From positions 6,584,921-6,648,920 of the forward strand of contig NC_054885.1 of the NCBI RefSeq assembly GCF_018320785.1: a stretch of DNA of 64,000 nucleotides, read 5' to 3'. The position numbers and the translations under genes are program-made. Source of the DNA: Cheilinus undulatus (taxonomy: Eukaryota > Chordata > Actinopteri > Labriformes > Labridae). Positions 33,050 through 45,100 of this stretch are shown here, piece by piece; the stretch's first letter is position 1, and each line of letters opens with the position of its first letter. The notes beneath the pieces are model-generated. The model had not been told where the DNA came from. It ran no database searches and saw nothing but the letters and a program-made list of their open reading frames with translations.

Positions 33050-33127
33050 ATGTTTGGCATGATCAAGAACTCGCTCTTCGGGAACACCGAGGAAACAGAG
33101 TACAAGCTGCTCAGCAGTGAGACTAAG
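33050..33127 (+). CDS. hebp1: hebp1 exon 1 (coding part)
   Basis: 26 codons, MFGMIKNSLFGN to LLSSETK; donor AAG|GTGAGA, phase 0. The ATG has G at -3. Confidence 0.93.
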
Positions 33128-36100
33128 GTGAGAAATCCTTCATCCACCTATAGGATCAATAAGCATTTTTAGACAGTTCTTCTTTTGTTTCTGGCTTTAC
33201 GCGTGCGTCCTAAGATGATTACGCACGGAGCCAAAGGCAGTTTTACCTTAAAGCAAAGGTAGGCAATCATCTGGGACCTCGTGCTCCAGGGGGATTCAAG
33301 CTGTAGACATTATGATGTGCGTCAAAAATGACCCTCAGTGATTAAGACGTGTACTTTGGATGTAAATAAGGGGGCAAGAGTGAAGAAAATCGCATTAAAG
33401 GCCATTGGGATGACCCTTGAGCCCAAAAGTAATATCTAAGTCCCTCAAAAAGCCCCAGAATTTCTTAATATTATGCAAATTATCGTTAGATAGATCAATA
33501 TAGACACATAAGATGCATGTAATAAATAAAAACTAAGATATAAAGGGATATTTCACTAACAATGGCCATATGTTTAGATTTTAAGTTCCATTTGGCATAG
33601 AGACATGTTATAATAAAGGATGTTACAATTTTAAGTGCTTTTAATCTCAGGATTTCTGTAGTTAATCGCAATTAATTGCATCCTCTTTATTGCATTTAAA
33701 AATTCTACTAACAGAGTGTCTTATTTGAGATTTTTATAGTGTCTTAAATTAAGGGTAATTCTTCCTGTCTCGATACACACCTGCTGTGGAAGATCAAAGA
33801 TATTGACATGAACTAAATCACAGAAAAAAAGAACTTGTTCTGGATTGAAAAGGAAAAAAAGGGGACTATAAACATGTAAAGGTTCAAAAGATGGCTTTTG
33901 AGTCATCCACTGAGCGCTTTAAAGTGAAATGAGGTTTAAAGGAGCAGTGATGGGTTTATTTTACATCACTGAGGCTGCAGGGTGTGATGAAATGGAGAAA
34001 AATCTTGTGATTAATCACCATCATAAAACATATGCACCCAATATGGACCTTTATTAATCAGGATTAATGCAATTAATATTGACAGGCCTCATTAAAATAT
34101 AAAGATGTTGTGAGTTTGCATCATGATCTCTAAGAGGTGATGAGTGAAGATTTGGCTTCACTTCACTTTCTATGATTGCTTTTGTCTAAATAGGGGAGGG
34201 CCATATACTGGTCCTAGCCTGAGGCATCCAAACAACTAAAACTGCCCTGTAAAGGTCTTTGGCATGAATATTTTAACCCGTGCCTAACTCCAACCAGGTT
34301 ATGTTATGCCACTGTTGTTTAAAAGGGTCGCTGACCCTGCAGTGCTTCTCCGGTTGTTGTTTACCCTCTACGTGACCTTGGCTGACACCCTGGGAGGCAA
34401 TCACTGCTGGTCATGGGTGGTTTTATTAATTTGAATGCTTCAGGGAAACAGCAATATGAGGTCCTTCTCCAAGAGCAATCATAGCTAGTAGGAGTTTGAT
34501 GAGATTTCGTAGCATGAGATCAGATCCAAACATCCTGAGATTTCTCAGTTAGGCGATGATAGTCTCAGCAAAGAGATGGATCCGGGTACTTTCTCCAAAC
34601 AATGCTGGCCCTGCCCTTTTCTGGTGGAAAGTAGTCCAACAAAATGAATGGAAGTAATATTGGAAAGATTGAGTCATTTATGATTTAACCCTTTAACACC
34701 CAAGCTTCAAAATCTCTCTCTGGACTCTTTTTCTTATTTCAACTAGGGATGCACGATATTATTGGTCTGATATCAGTATCGGCAGTTATCAAAATTCTGC
34801 CGATACTCACATCTGATATTTTACCTGTGTTTTCCAGCATATATCGACTGTTACTTTGTACATGTATATATTAATAAAGTGGCGTTTTAGGTTGAACTAA
34901 CAGACCTATGTAAGTTGGGATCTTTTTCTTTATTCATCCTCATTCTTTAAACTTTAAATTGTTTTAAGGACTAAAGTTTGTTTTCATGGTCATCCTCAAA
35001 CCTTAAAGTGTGTCAAAAATGACTGAAATTTTTTATCTCAAAAGCATATTTAAATATCCGTATCAATATTGGCAAAAATTCAATATTGTGCATCCCTAAT
35101 TTTAACCATTAAAGGCTCAGAAAATGTGCTGTGAGTACTTTTGACCATTTTTATTACTTAGAACCTTCAGTATCTGGCAGTTCTTTACAATTTACTGCAT
35201 GTTAAAGAGTGTTTAACAGTTTAAAATGAAGAAAAACAAAACAGTGAATTTGATTTTTAGAGTTTTTGCGAGAAGAGGTGAAATTACCATAATATTCAGA
35301 ACATTGGCTGTGAAGCACGATTTCTCAGCTTTCAGAAACCATTTGAATTTTTTTGATAGCGCAGATCCGTAATTACGGCAGTGCAAAGTGTGCTTGGACA
35401 AACACATCACCAGCCAGCAGCCAGTATCCAATGGAAAATAGTTATGCATACAAATATGACATTTCTGGATAAGTACTGACATCTTACATTAGAATAATCA
35501 AAGTTTTGGTGTTTGTGTCTTTAGACTTTCTGTCAAACTAGGCAAATGACCTCTCCTTTAGCGCCCCCCATAGGTGGCCATGTCTAGAGATATTGTTTTC
35601 ATGAGCAAGTAATGCGCATAAGCCCTATGACCTATAGGTGAATAGGTGTATTCATCCTTTAATCTGAGTGGACGTGTGCAAAGTTTGAGGAAAAACCCTC
35701 AAAGTGTTCAACAGATATCACACAGGACTGGCATTGAAAACAAGGTACCAGTGTGAGGCCACATGACCTTGACCTTTAACCTATGACCTCCAAAATAATA
35801 CCAGGTCATCCTTAAGTCAATGTGAATGTTTTTGCAAAGTTTGAGGAAAAACCCTCAACGCATTCTTGAGATATTAGGTTCACAAGAATGGTTTAGAAAA
35901 AGGCCCCAAATCAGAGCCTTGGGGGACGCCTGGATGATGATGTGCAAGTTCTTGTGACTGGAGACGTCACAAACTGACACCACAAAACTAATGTGTGTAT
36001 TACCGTGTTAAATGGGATGGTTTTTAACTTTTACAAACGCATGAATACACTGGTGAATATGTGAACAATCAGACAGACAGGCTGCCCACAGCTCGGTAGG

Positions 36101-39100
36101 CCATCAGTAGGATAACTACTAGTTCAATATTTGATCACTATAATCCTCTCTAGTGAGCTGCATTTCAGCCTGTGACCACTGTTAATTTTGTCAACTAAAA
36201 CTATGACTAAATATATTTGTCAACAGCATTTTTTCCCATGACAAAACTAGACTAAGACTAACAAAAATAGATCTGTGATGACTAAAACTGACACAAAGTA
36301 AGTTCAGTTTTCATCAAGGTGACTAAAACTAGACTAAAATATAATTCAGTTTTCTTTGGGCATTCTAAATCCATGATATATCTCTACTGGTGGTAAGTCT
36401 GTCAAAAAACAATGCAACTGTGTCTATTCTGCCTCTCCGCTGTAGAGAGCAGGGACCCCAGGTTTGGCAGAGTGCATGGAACACACTACCATGATTTGGT
36501 ACCAGATTGAGGCAAGAAAATAACTGCTTTGACTAAAAGCAAACACTAAAACCTGAGGACCCACAATGTACCTGGAGGTAGTTGAAGCATAGTTTGACAC
36601 AGCTGTGCACATTCAAGAACAGTCATGTGCAGACTTACATTTTTTTTGTTTTTTTGTTATGAGCAATTTGATTTCAGGATAAATCTCACCAAATGTTCAC
36701 ACTTTTATTGTAAATTTGATTGATTTTATGAATACATATATATATATTAAAATGGGTGAAATACACAATCTGGAATTATTGTCAAAAATCTTTTTTTTTT
36801 TTCTTCTTCTTTTTTTTTTTTTTTTGGAAGGCATCTGGAGACCCTTTCAGTGTCTCAAGACCCCCACATTGAGAACCAGTGCAATACTGAACTGGAAATT
36901 ACTGATAGATGTAGCCCGGACACTTAAAAAACTAGTGGAGAAACAGAGCATAGCTGATCCCATTCTGATCACAAACCCACAAAATTTCCAGTCACATTTT
37001 GCTGTCAAATTTTAAAAAAGGTGTAAAATCAACCTTTTAAACCCAGATCTTGTCTTGAGAGCCAGTTGTCTCACCACATCCTTACGGCATAGACAGATAT
37101 TTTATTATCACGCTTTTTTTCGTGCATTTATGATAGGACAGCTGAAGAGAGACAGGAGTCATGGAGAGAGGGAGAGAGTGGGAGGAAGATATGCACCAAA
37201 CAGGACACAGATACCGAGAAATGATCCCGCGACCGGTGCGCTGAGGCTCATGGACGCCTGCTCTGCCAACTGAGCCAAATTGGCTCCCATAGAAAAGTAT
37301 TTTAAGCATTTCTTTTCAGTTAACAAAGCCAGAGAATAACCTAACCTCAGGACAAACCAAAGTGATCTAGCCGTGCTTTTTCATCACCTCTTGAGTAGCA
37401 GAATAACTCAAAGTGTCCTCATATTAATGCTTTAACAAGTCTCATGGAAAGGTGTTACTGGAATAAACGATAAGTGCACACTACATGAGCAATAGCAGTT
37501 CTTCTTCCACAAAAATCCAGACGTTTTTATTGTTTTATGCCATTTTAACACAGAAAAATTTACAATTTTATGGAACCGACACTTCCATATAGTTCTACCT
37601 TGCTATGATTTACTTGATATGAAGAAATGTAGAGAGAATTATCGGACTATCAAACTTTATTTCGATGCTGTTTTTTGCCCTCTCAGTACCATATTTGCAT
37701 TGTTGATACTAGCCTTAATCGTTAGAGTATTACCTCATGTTCTATGTGAATCTATTTTGCCAATGTCGAGCCTCGCTGGTGCACAAATCTCCAGGCAGCT
37801 GCTCACCTTTGCCTAATGTTAAAGCCGCCTATGCCTTTCTTTTTGACTGCTGCAGAGATGACTGCACACAAACCTGTAAAGGTCTCTGGCATTCGGTTTC
37901 TCCTAATGTTTGCATGAATATTTTAACCTGTGCTTAACACTAACCAGGTTATGTTATGACACTGTTGTTTAAAAGGGTCATTGACTCTGCAGTTTTTCTC
38001 CTGCTGTTGTTTGCCCCCCCTGTAACCTTGACTGACAGCCCAACAGATAATCACTTCTGACCTATGAGGCCCCCTGCCGCGCCTCAGTGTGGGGCCGAGG
38101 GGCCAATCAGCCAGAGGTCTTCTGCCAATCATCGAGCTGGCATGATTAAAGGAGACGCTGAGATCTATGTGGCTCTAAAACATAGTTCACATGCAAACAT
38201 ACATGCATGCACACGTATCTAACCGGGCACTACAGTCAGGACGGTGCATTTATGATCTACTGTTGTGCACAAAGCAGTTGTTTCCTTCATGACATCGTAG
38301 ATGCTTGTGTGTGATAAAGAGGTGCCATGCCTGTGCGAGTCTTACTGCATGTGAAACACAGGACAGACTAAGTGACCCTAATCTGGAGGAGGATGCAGAT
38401 CAGATTTATTTGCAGCTGGATCTGATGTGCACACAGATGAAGAGCACAATGACGTCACAGGGAAGGAAGGGCATGACCTTTTCATGGCGCTAAGGTTGTT
38501 AAATTGGGCACTGATTTGATATTTTATCATACCAGGAGATTAATACAGTCAGTTTCATTCAAATCATCAATGTTAAAAGTATTTAAGCATTAAAAACTAC
38601 ATGCATTTTATAATATAGGTGTGAAGTAGGAAAATGAACCGGTGCAAGAAGACTTGCAAGAGGAAATCCAAGGAGTAGCATTACTACAGAGGTACTGCTG
38701 ATGCTTTTGTGCAATATAGGCTGAGTTTTCCTGCATTTTTTTTTTTTGGCAATTAAAGATAAGAAATTTCTGAAATTGTGTGCAACAACAAAGAAAGGAT
38801 TCATTTATAATAGAAATAGAAATATTGTATGGAATTTATATGCCTCCCTGGGAATTTCAGTTGCTATAAAGCAGAGGTAATCAACTAAAATTCAAAGAGG
38901 TCCAGTCAGAGAAAATGTATTAACCTAAAGATCCAGAACATCATAATGTCTGACTTGAGTTAGTGTGATACGTGGATCTGGGTGTGTTTTCAGGGACTTG
39001 TGGCGCTGATAAAATATGAAAATTAGTTTTCCTTTAATGCTGTTAATTTTATTTGAGACACGAGTTTTTATTTAAACAAAGCAACACATAACAGAAGTAA

Positions 39101-42100
39101 AATTAGAAAGTATAATTTGATTGTGATTTAAAGCTAATTTACAAAATGTATTACTCCATAAATTCTTAAAATAATATATAAAATAAAGTGCTTTAACTTT
39201 CTGAATCAACTTCACAATATATAAAATTCAACAAGTCTTGACACATAACAAATTCACCCATTTTTTCGTCTACCCTCTTTGTCTTTCTTTCTTTCTTTCC
39301 TTCTGTCTTTGTTTTCTCTTTCTTTTCTCTTTCTGTCTTCTGCCCATCTGTCCCTTGTATAAATTCAGCGGTTCAATATTTACCGCCTGGAATGCAGACA
39401 GTTCATTGGCCGAGTAGCGTCACGTGAGATGGCTTAACTCGCATGCAATTGGTCTGTGCATTTCCTGCAAAACCAGTACCGTAAATCCTAGAATAGCTGT
39501 GCTGGTTAAAATAGAAGTGCCCCGTCAAATTTTAAGTTTCCTTTTAATCTAATGATTGCAGGTCTGGGTCCGGGTCCAGGTTCAGGTTCATATCGGATGG
39601 CATCTGGGTCCAGACCCGGACTGCAGTTCGCCAGTTAGTGACCCCTGCTATATAGTGTTGCAGGGGTGGAATTTATGATTATGCAATTAACCTGCAGATT
39701 ACAGACCTAGTAAAGTGTTGGAGTACCAAAATGATGCACAAGCAACAGACAGCTATGACCTTGACCTTTGACATTTAAATTCTAGGTGACTCATTTTTGA
39801 GTCAGAGTGGACATTTCTCCAATGTTTGATGAAAATCCCTCAAAGAATTCTAAAGATTTTGGACTCAAAAGAAGAAATGGATACGCAGAAAACCCAGGCT
39901 ATCACCAGCATGGAAGCACAAAAAAGGAGTGGGTTAAGCTTCGAGCCCTGTGGAACACCATTTCTAACAATGTTGTCACAGTTTTCTATACTTTCTAATG
40001 CCAAGCATTAAAAACAACAAAATCTCTGCTCTTTGAATAATTGACATCTGTTGGATGCGTGCATTTGTGCAGTTAGACGTTGCAGGAGTTTGTCCACATT
40101 TTTCCACCTGGATTTTTCAAATATTGGATGCCTAGGGCTCCTTTTTCAGTGCAGTGGTTTCCAGATAATATTTGATTTTACGACAGTAGCATTTAAGATT
40201 TAATGTCTGGTATCTGAACAAGCCTAGTTGGCACTACTTCCCCACCCCTCATCTTGTAATGTTTATGTAAACATGTGCTCGCTCATATTTAATGTATGAG
40301 AGATTGCAGAGAGCTCAGCGATGTGTGCTCCAAGCTGAAACTCTGCCAAGCAGCCTTTTTCGAGCTTCCTGTGTCCCACAGTGCTTTACTGTAAATCTAT
40401 GAGTGGTAATGTGATGTCACATTTGGCACGGGTGACTTTTGTGCATTAATCTCTGAGCAGCAGCTTATTTTAGACAGTGGAACGATGAGTACAACCAGCC
40501 TAACTGACCAGAAACAAACGAGCCAAAACTGAAAAAAATTATGCTGATATTGTCCAAATTTTCAATGGTTTTAAACAGATTAAATATCTGAGTTTTGATC
40601 ATTTTATTTACAAATACTCACATGTTAAATCATGACAGAGGCATTTTCCTGCAGGGCTGGTGAATAAAAGGGTTTGTGGGTCAGTGAGGTCAGGAAAGAG
40701 GCCAGGAAAGGTCATTAGGGGTAAATAATTTAGTTGTACGCAGCGTGATGTCATCTTCCAGGTCATTAAACTGCCTTTAGAGGTCGGAGCTCAGCGTTCA
40801 TTAAATCTCAGGTCTGACTGACCCGTCTGGATATCAGGGAGTGAAATCAGAGCCGGACACCTGATCTGAGGAGCGTCCGCCTGAATCTGACACCTCAACG
40901 CCGTTAATTAAAACTGACACACAATCCGGAGGAGATACCAGACACGACACATACACAAAGTCAGCGTGCACTAGGAGTGACCCCAAATAGTAGAGCACTT
41001 GATGATTCATTCAAAAGAGCCTCGTTGGAGCGCCATTTTCACAGCTGAACGCCTGCTTATGGAACAAGAACCATTCCATGTATGTCTGATAAGATCGAGA
41101 TGTCTATGAGTCATACCTGCTCAAAATATCACCTTATTAAGTCTTTTAATGCTAATCAGAAAATACATAATTTGCCTAAAATCAGTCTCCCTTGCACCGT
41201 AAAAAAGAAACCACATAATTGAAGTAAATCATTAAACTCATGATGTGTTCCTGCAGTAATATGAAGGAATCCCTCAACTCATCACGGTTATTCCACGCTT
41301 TCCTTTATCAGTGGCATCAAGGGATTAGAAATAGTTAACAGAGATTAAAATCCAAGCAATCTGTGAGCCTCTTCATGATCTAAATGTTCATTTTTATTGC
41401 TAATAAGTGCCACCATGTCTCTCGTTTGCAGACTTATTTTCAGTTTTTATAGTTTGATTATTGTGTTGTTTCTTGGTGAAGTATTAAAATCTACTCTGCT
41501 GTCCTTTTAACTTTCAGGTATGAGCCTTCTAAATGGGCATAAATAAACCCAACTTCCATCTCGTGTTCAAACTGCTAAAGTTTATTTGTTTATTGGAGAT
41601 ATGCACACGTTCTGAATTTGACGTCTAAAACACATTCCAAAAAAGTTGGGACAGGGGGAAGAAAAGACTGGGAAAGCTCAAAACTACCCGGAGCATTCCA
41701 CAGATAAGTCGGTTGGTAACAGGTGCTAGTACTAGTGTTGTACTCAAGACCACACTATCCAAGACCAAGACTGGCCCGAGACCAGAGTGCACCGAGACCA
41801 AGACAAGACCAAGACTTTTGGGGGTAAACTAAAGATTTGACAGATTAAATTTGACAGATACAAACTAGGTGTCTGCAACTCTTTCAAAGCACAACATGAA
41901 AAAATCTCAAATCTTAACAAATTTGTTCAACTAACTTAAAAATGAAATCCTTGTTTGCATTTAAAAGCCACTGACAAGTCTAGAATATTTTTAAATATCT
42001 GAAAATGAGATGTTTGTCTACATTTGTCAGGTAAATGAGGCCTAAAGTAAGAGTTCAGAGGTATTTATGACTAGAAATAAGATGGACTGATGTCTCAGTT

Positions 42101-45100
42101 TTTGCAGGTGTAGCTTCGATTTTGTTTTAGCCAGTGCTTCTTCTTATTATCACAATAATGAAGTCAAAGAATAGCAGATCAGTGCTGGTCTCCACCAGTC
42201 TTGATGGAAAAATCACAACTCTGGCCATTCCAAGACAAGACTAAGACATTCAAAATGTGGTTTTGTGACCGGTCTCAAGACCAAGACCGTTCTTGAGTAC
42301 TACGTCACTAGCTAGTACCATGATTGGGTGTAAAAGGTGCACTCATGAAAGGCTCAGTCATAATATAATGGCATGAGCCATTCACTTTTTGCAAGACTGT
42401 ATGGCCAAACAGTCCAACAGTTCACAGACAACGTTCCTCAATGTGCACTTTTAGAGATTTTATGACTTACAGTCTAAAATGTCACCAAAAGATTCAGAGA
42501 ATCTGGAGAAATCTTGGCATATAAGGGGCAAGGCAGAACGCCAACACTGAGTGTCCGTGATCTTCAGCCCCTTAGGTGCACAACATTAAAAACCAGCATC
42601 ATTCTGTGGATTCTACAATGTTGGCTTCAGAAAACTACTGTGAGTTATCATAGTGTGTCTGTGCATCTGCAAATGTAAGTTAAGATTCTGCCATTCATAG
42701 CAAAGCCATAGATCAACAACATCCAGAAGCCCTCTTCTCTGAGTCTGAGCTCATCTGAGATGGACTGGCCTTGAGCAGAAAGGTACGCTGTGGTGCAAAG
42801 ACTCCAAAGTTCAAATTGTTTTAAAAAATAGTGGCCGTCGAATCCTCCAGGAAGAACCATCTAGATTATTTTCAAGGAAGTTCCAAAGCCAGCATCTGTG
42901 ATGGTGTGGGGGTGTATTGGTGCCTGTGACATGGGTCACTTGCACATCTGTGAAGGCATCATTAATTCTGAGAGGGACAGGCAGGTTTTGAAGCAACATG
43001 GTTCCATCCAGACAGTCTTTTCCAAGAGGATTTGGCTGTAGACCTCTATGGTGGGGGGACCTCGACTGTGGGGCAGGAAGTGACATCAGTACCCAAGTCA
43101 GATCCAGAATGACAGACTGAATTACAAATATTTTTCACTCACTTTCAGAGGTTATAGTTAGTGGCTATTTTACACAAACTAATGTAAACCCAGGGTTAGG
43201 CTAATGGGGAGGGGGATAAAATTCAAAACAACACACCACAAACTAAGGAATCAGGGTTTAGCGTGTCACTTCCAGCCCCACATTCAAGGTCGCCCGATTG
43301 TCAAGGTCTGCAGCCTCTCACTTTCTCAGAGAAGTCGCTGCTTAACCTGACCAGACCAGATGGACTGTTTCATGTATCCATCACATGGAAAATATTTCAC
43401 ATTCATCTGGGAAAGCTCCCACTTCTCAGAAAAAAAATCTGGAAGGTGATTGGACAAATGTACCGTCTGTCACATTCATTACGAGCCGATCAGAGTGGCA
43501 CATAGAGAGCCTGGGCTGCTGCAGCAGTTTATGTTTATGAACAGTTTGTTGGTGGATCAAACTCATACTGAGGCTAGTTGAGAAAAGAGCAAAAATGTCT
43601 TTTCCGCGGAGGAGCTCTCAGTGTGGCTCTTTGCTCTTATTTTAATAAAGACATGTGTCTCAGTTCTGATAAAACTGTTGCTATATTATAGCTACATCCA
43701 AGCTAATCGCTCCAGCAGCCATTGCATTTACTGGTTTACAGTAGAGCTTTTAATTCCCACCCATAACTGTTGCAAACTCATGCTGAAGCAGGCCAGGAGA
43801 AGAGCAAAATTTCACTGCTGTTGTGTTTCATAAAGAAATGTGGTCCATTTCTAATAAAAAAAGGTGCTACACAATAGCTACATCCAAGCTAAAAGCAACA
43901 CTGGCTGCAGCCTTCGTCTTCCAGTACAGCTAAACCCCGACCGTAGCTACTTCTTCTCTTGGATCTGCTTCATGACAGACATGGAATCTGGCCAGACCAT
44001 CTGCTTTGCAGTGTTAGCTACTGCTTATTTTGGCAACACAATGCTAAACCCCATTCTGCAGGAGTTACAACAGCATGGCTTCACAATCAAAGAGTGCAGG
44101 CCTCGCTCCCCAGATGCTTGTTATTGGAAGAAAAGGTGATTTGACTTTGTTACAAACATGCATCTGTCCCAACTTTTTGGGAACATTTTGCAGGCATTAA
44201 ATTCATAATGTGTATATATATTCCAATGGAACAATCAAATTTATCAGTTTGAATATTAAATTTTTTGTCTTTGTGTGAGTTTTACAAAGGTTTAATCACT
44301 GAATTCTGTTTTTATTCACATTTACCATGATGTCCCAACTTTTGTGGGATTAGAGTTTGTATGATATTGTTTCAAGGTCACCATAAAGCAGACTTGAGCA
44401 TGAGAAAAATATGGATTTAGGGCTATCATAGAAATGTTATTCCAGGTGAAGAAGACAGTCTAATTTTATGGTTTATCTCTGAGATCAGTGTTACTAAACC
44501 CAGCTCAGCCAAAGAGCCAAATAGTTAAAAAATACATTTGCAAGAGCCACGATCTAAGTGGTGAAAAGTGGCAAAAATGGGTTCAAGTGGCGGTAAAAAC
44601 AAGTTAGAAATTGCAAAAATGGATAAAAAGGGGCAAAAATGCGAAGAAAAAGTGGGAAAATTGTCAGAAAGTAGCAAAAAATGGGTGAGAGGTTACAAAA
44701 AATGAGTTATAGGTGGCAAAAAATGATCCAAGAGTGTCAGAAAAGGGCAAAAAAATGAGTGAAAGGGACTAAAATGGGCAAAAAGAAGTCAAGAGTGGCA
44801 AAAATGGGCAAAAAATAGGAAACAAGTGGTATTTAATGACAAAATGACACTTAAATGGGCAAAATATGGTAAAAAAGGGCAAAAAGGGATAAAAGTGGCT
44901 AAAAGAAGTTGCAAAAATGGGCAAAAAATATGAAACTAGCAGTATTTAATGGCAAAAGGCCGCTTAAATGGGCAAAAAGTAGCAAAAAAATTGTGAAAAA
45001 TGGCAAAAATTGGAAAAAAAAATGGCAAAAATGGGGAAAAGGAAACAAGTGGTGTTTAAGGGCAAAAGGTAGCTCAAATGGGCAAAAAGGGGCCAAAAAA

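Larger units (their letters stand above)
41560..44350 (+). mobile_element. Tc1/mariner-superfamily element split by two insertions
   Basis: The pieces are in order. Subterminal ACATTCCAAAAAAGTTGGGA lies at 41,632; TGATTGGGTGTAAAAGGTGC resumes at 42,320. The transposase VWGC region (ATGGTGTGGGGGTGTATTGG) is at 42,901, and the motif QHNAKPHSA is at about 44,036-44,062. The right end is GATGTCCCAACTTTTGTGGG at about 44,331. The gaps are filled by the hAT element at 41,733-42,310 and a further insertion at about 43,037-44,019. Stops break all transposase frames. Confidence 0.8.

Noticed and set aside
32704-33120. 138-codon plus-strand ORF overlapping the hebp1 start
   Set aside because: Glu/Arg-rich frame in the GC-rich 5' UTR; it overlaps the real hebp1 exon out of frame.
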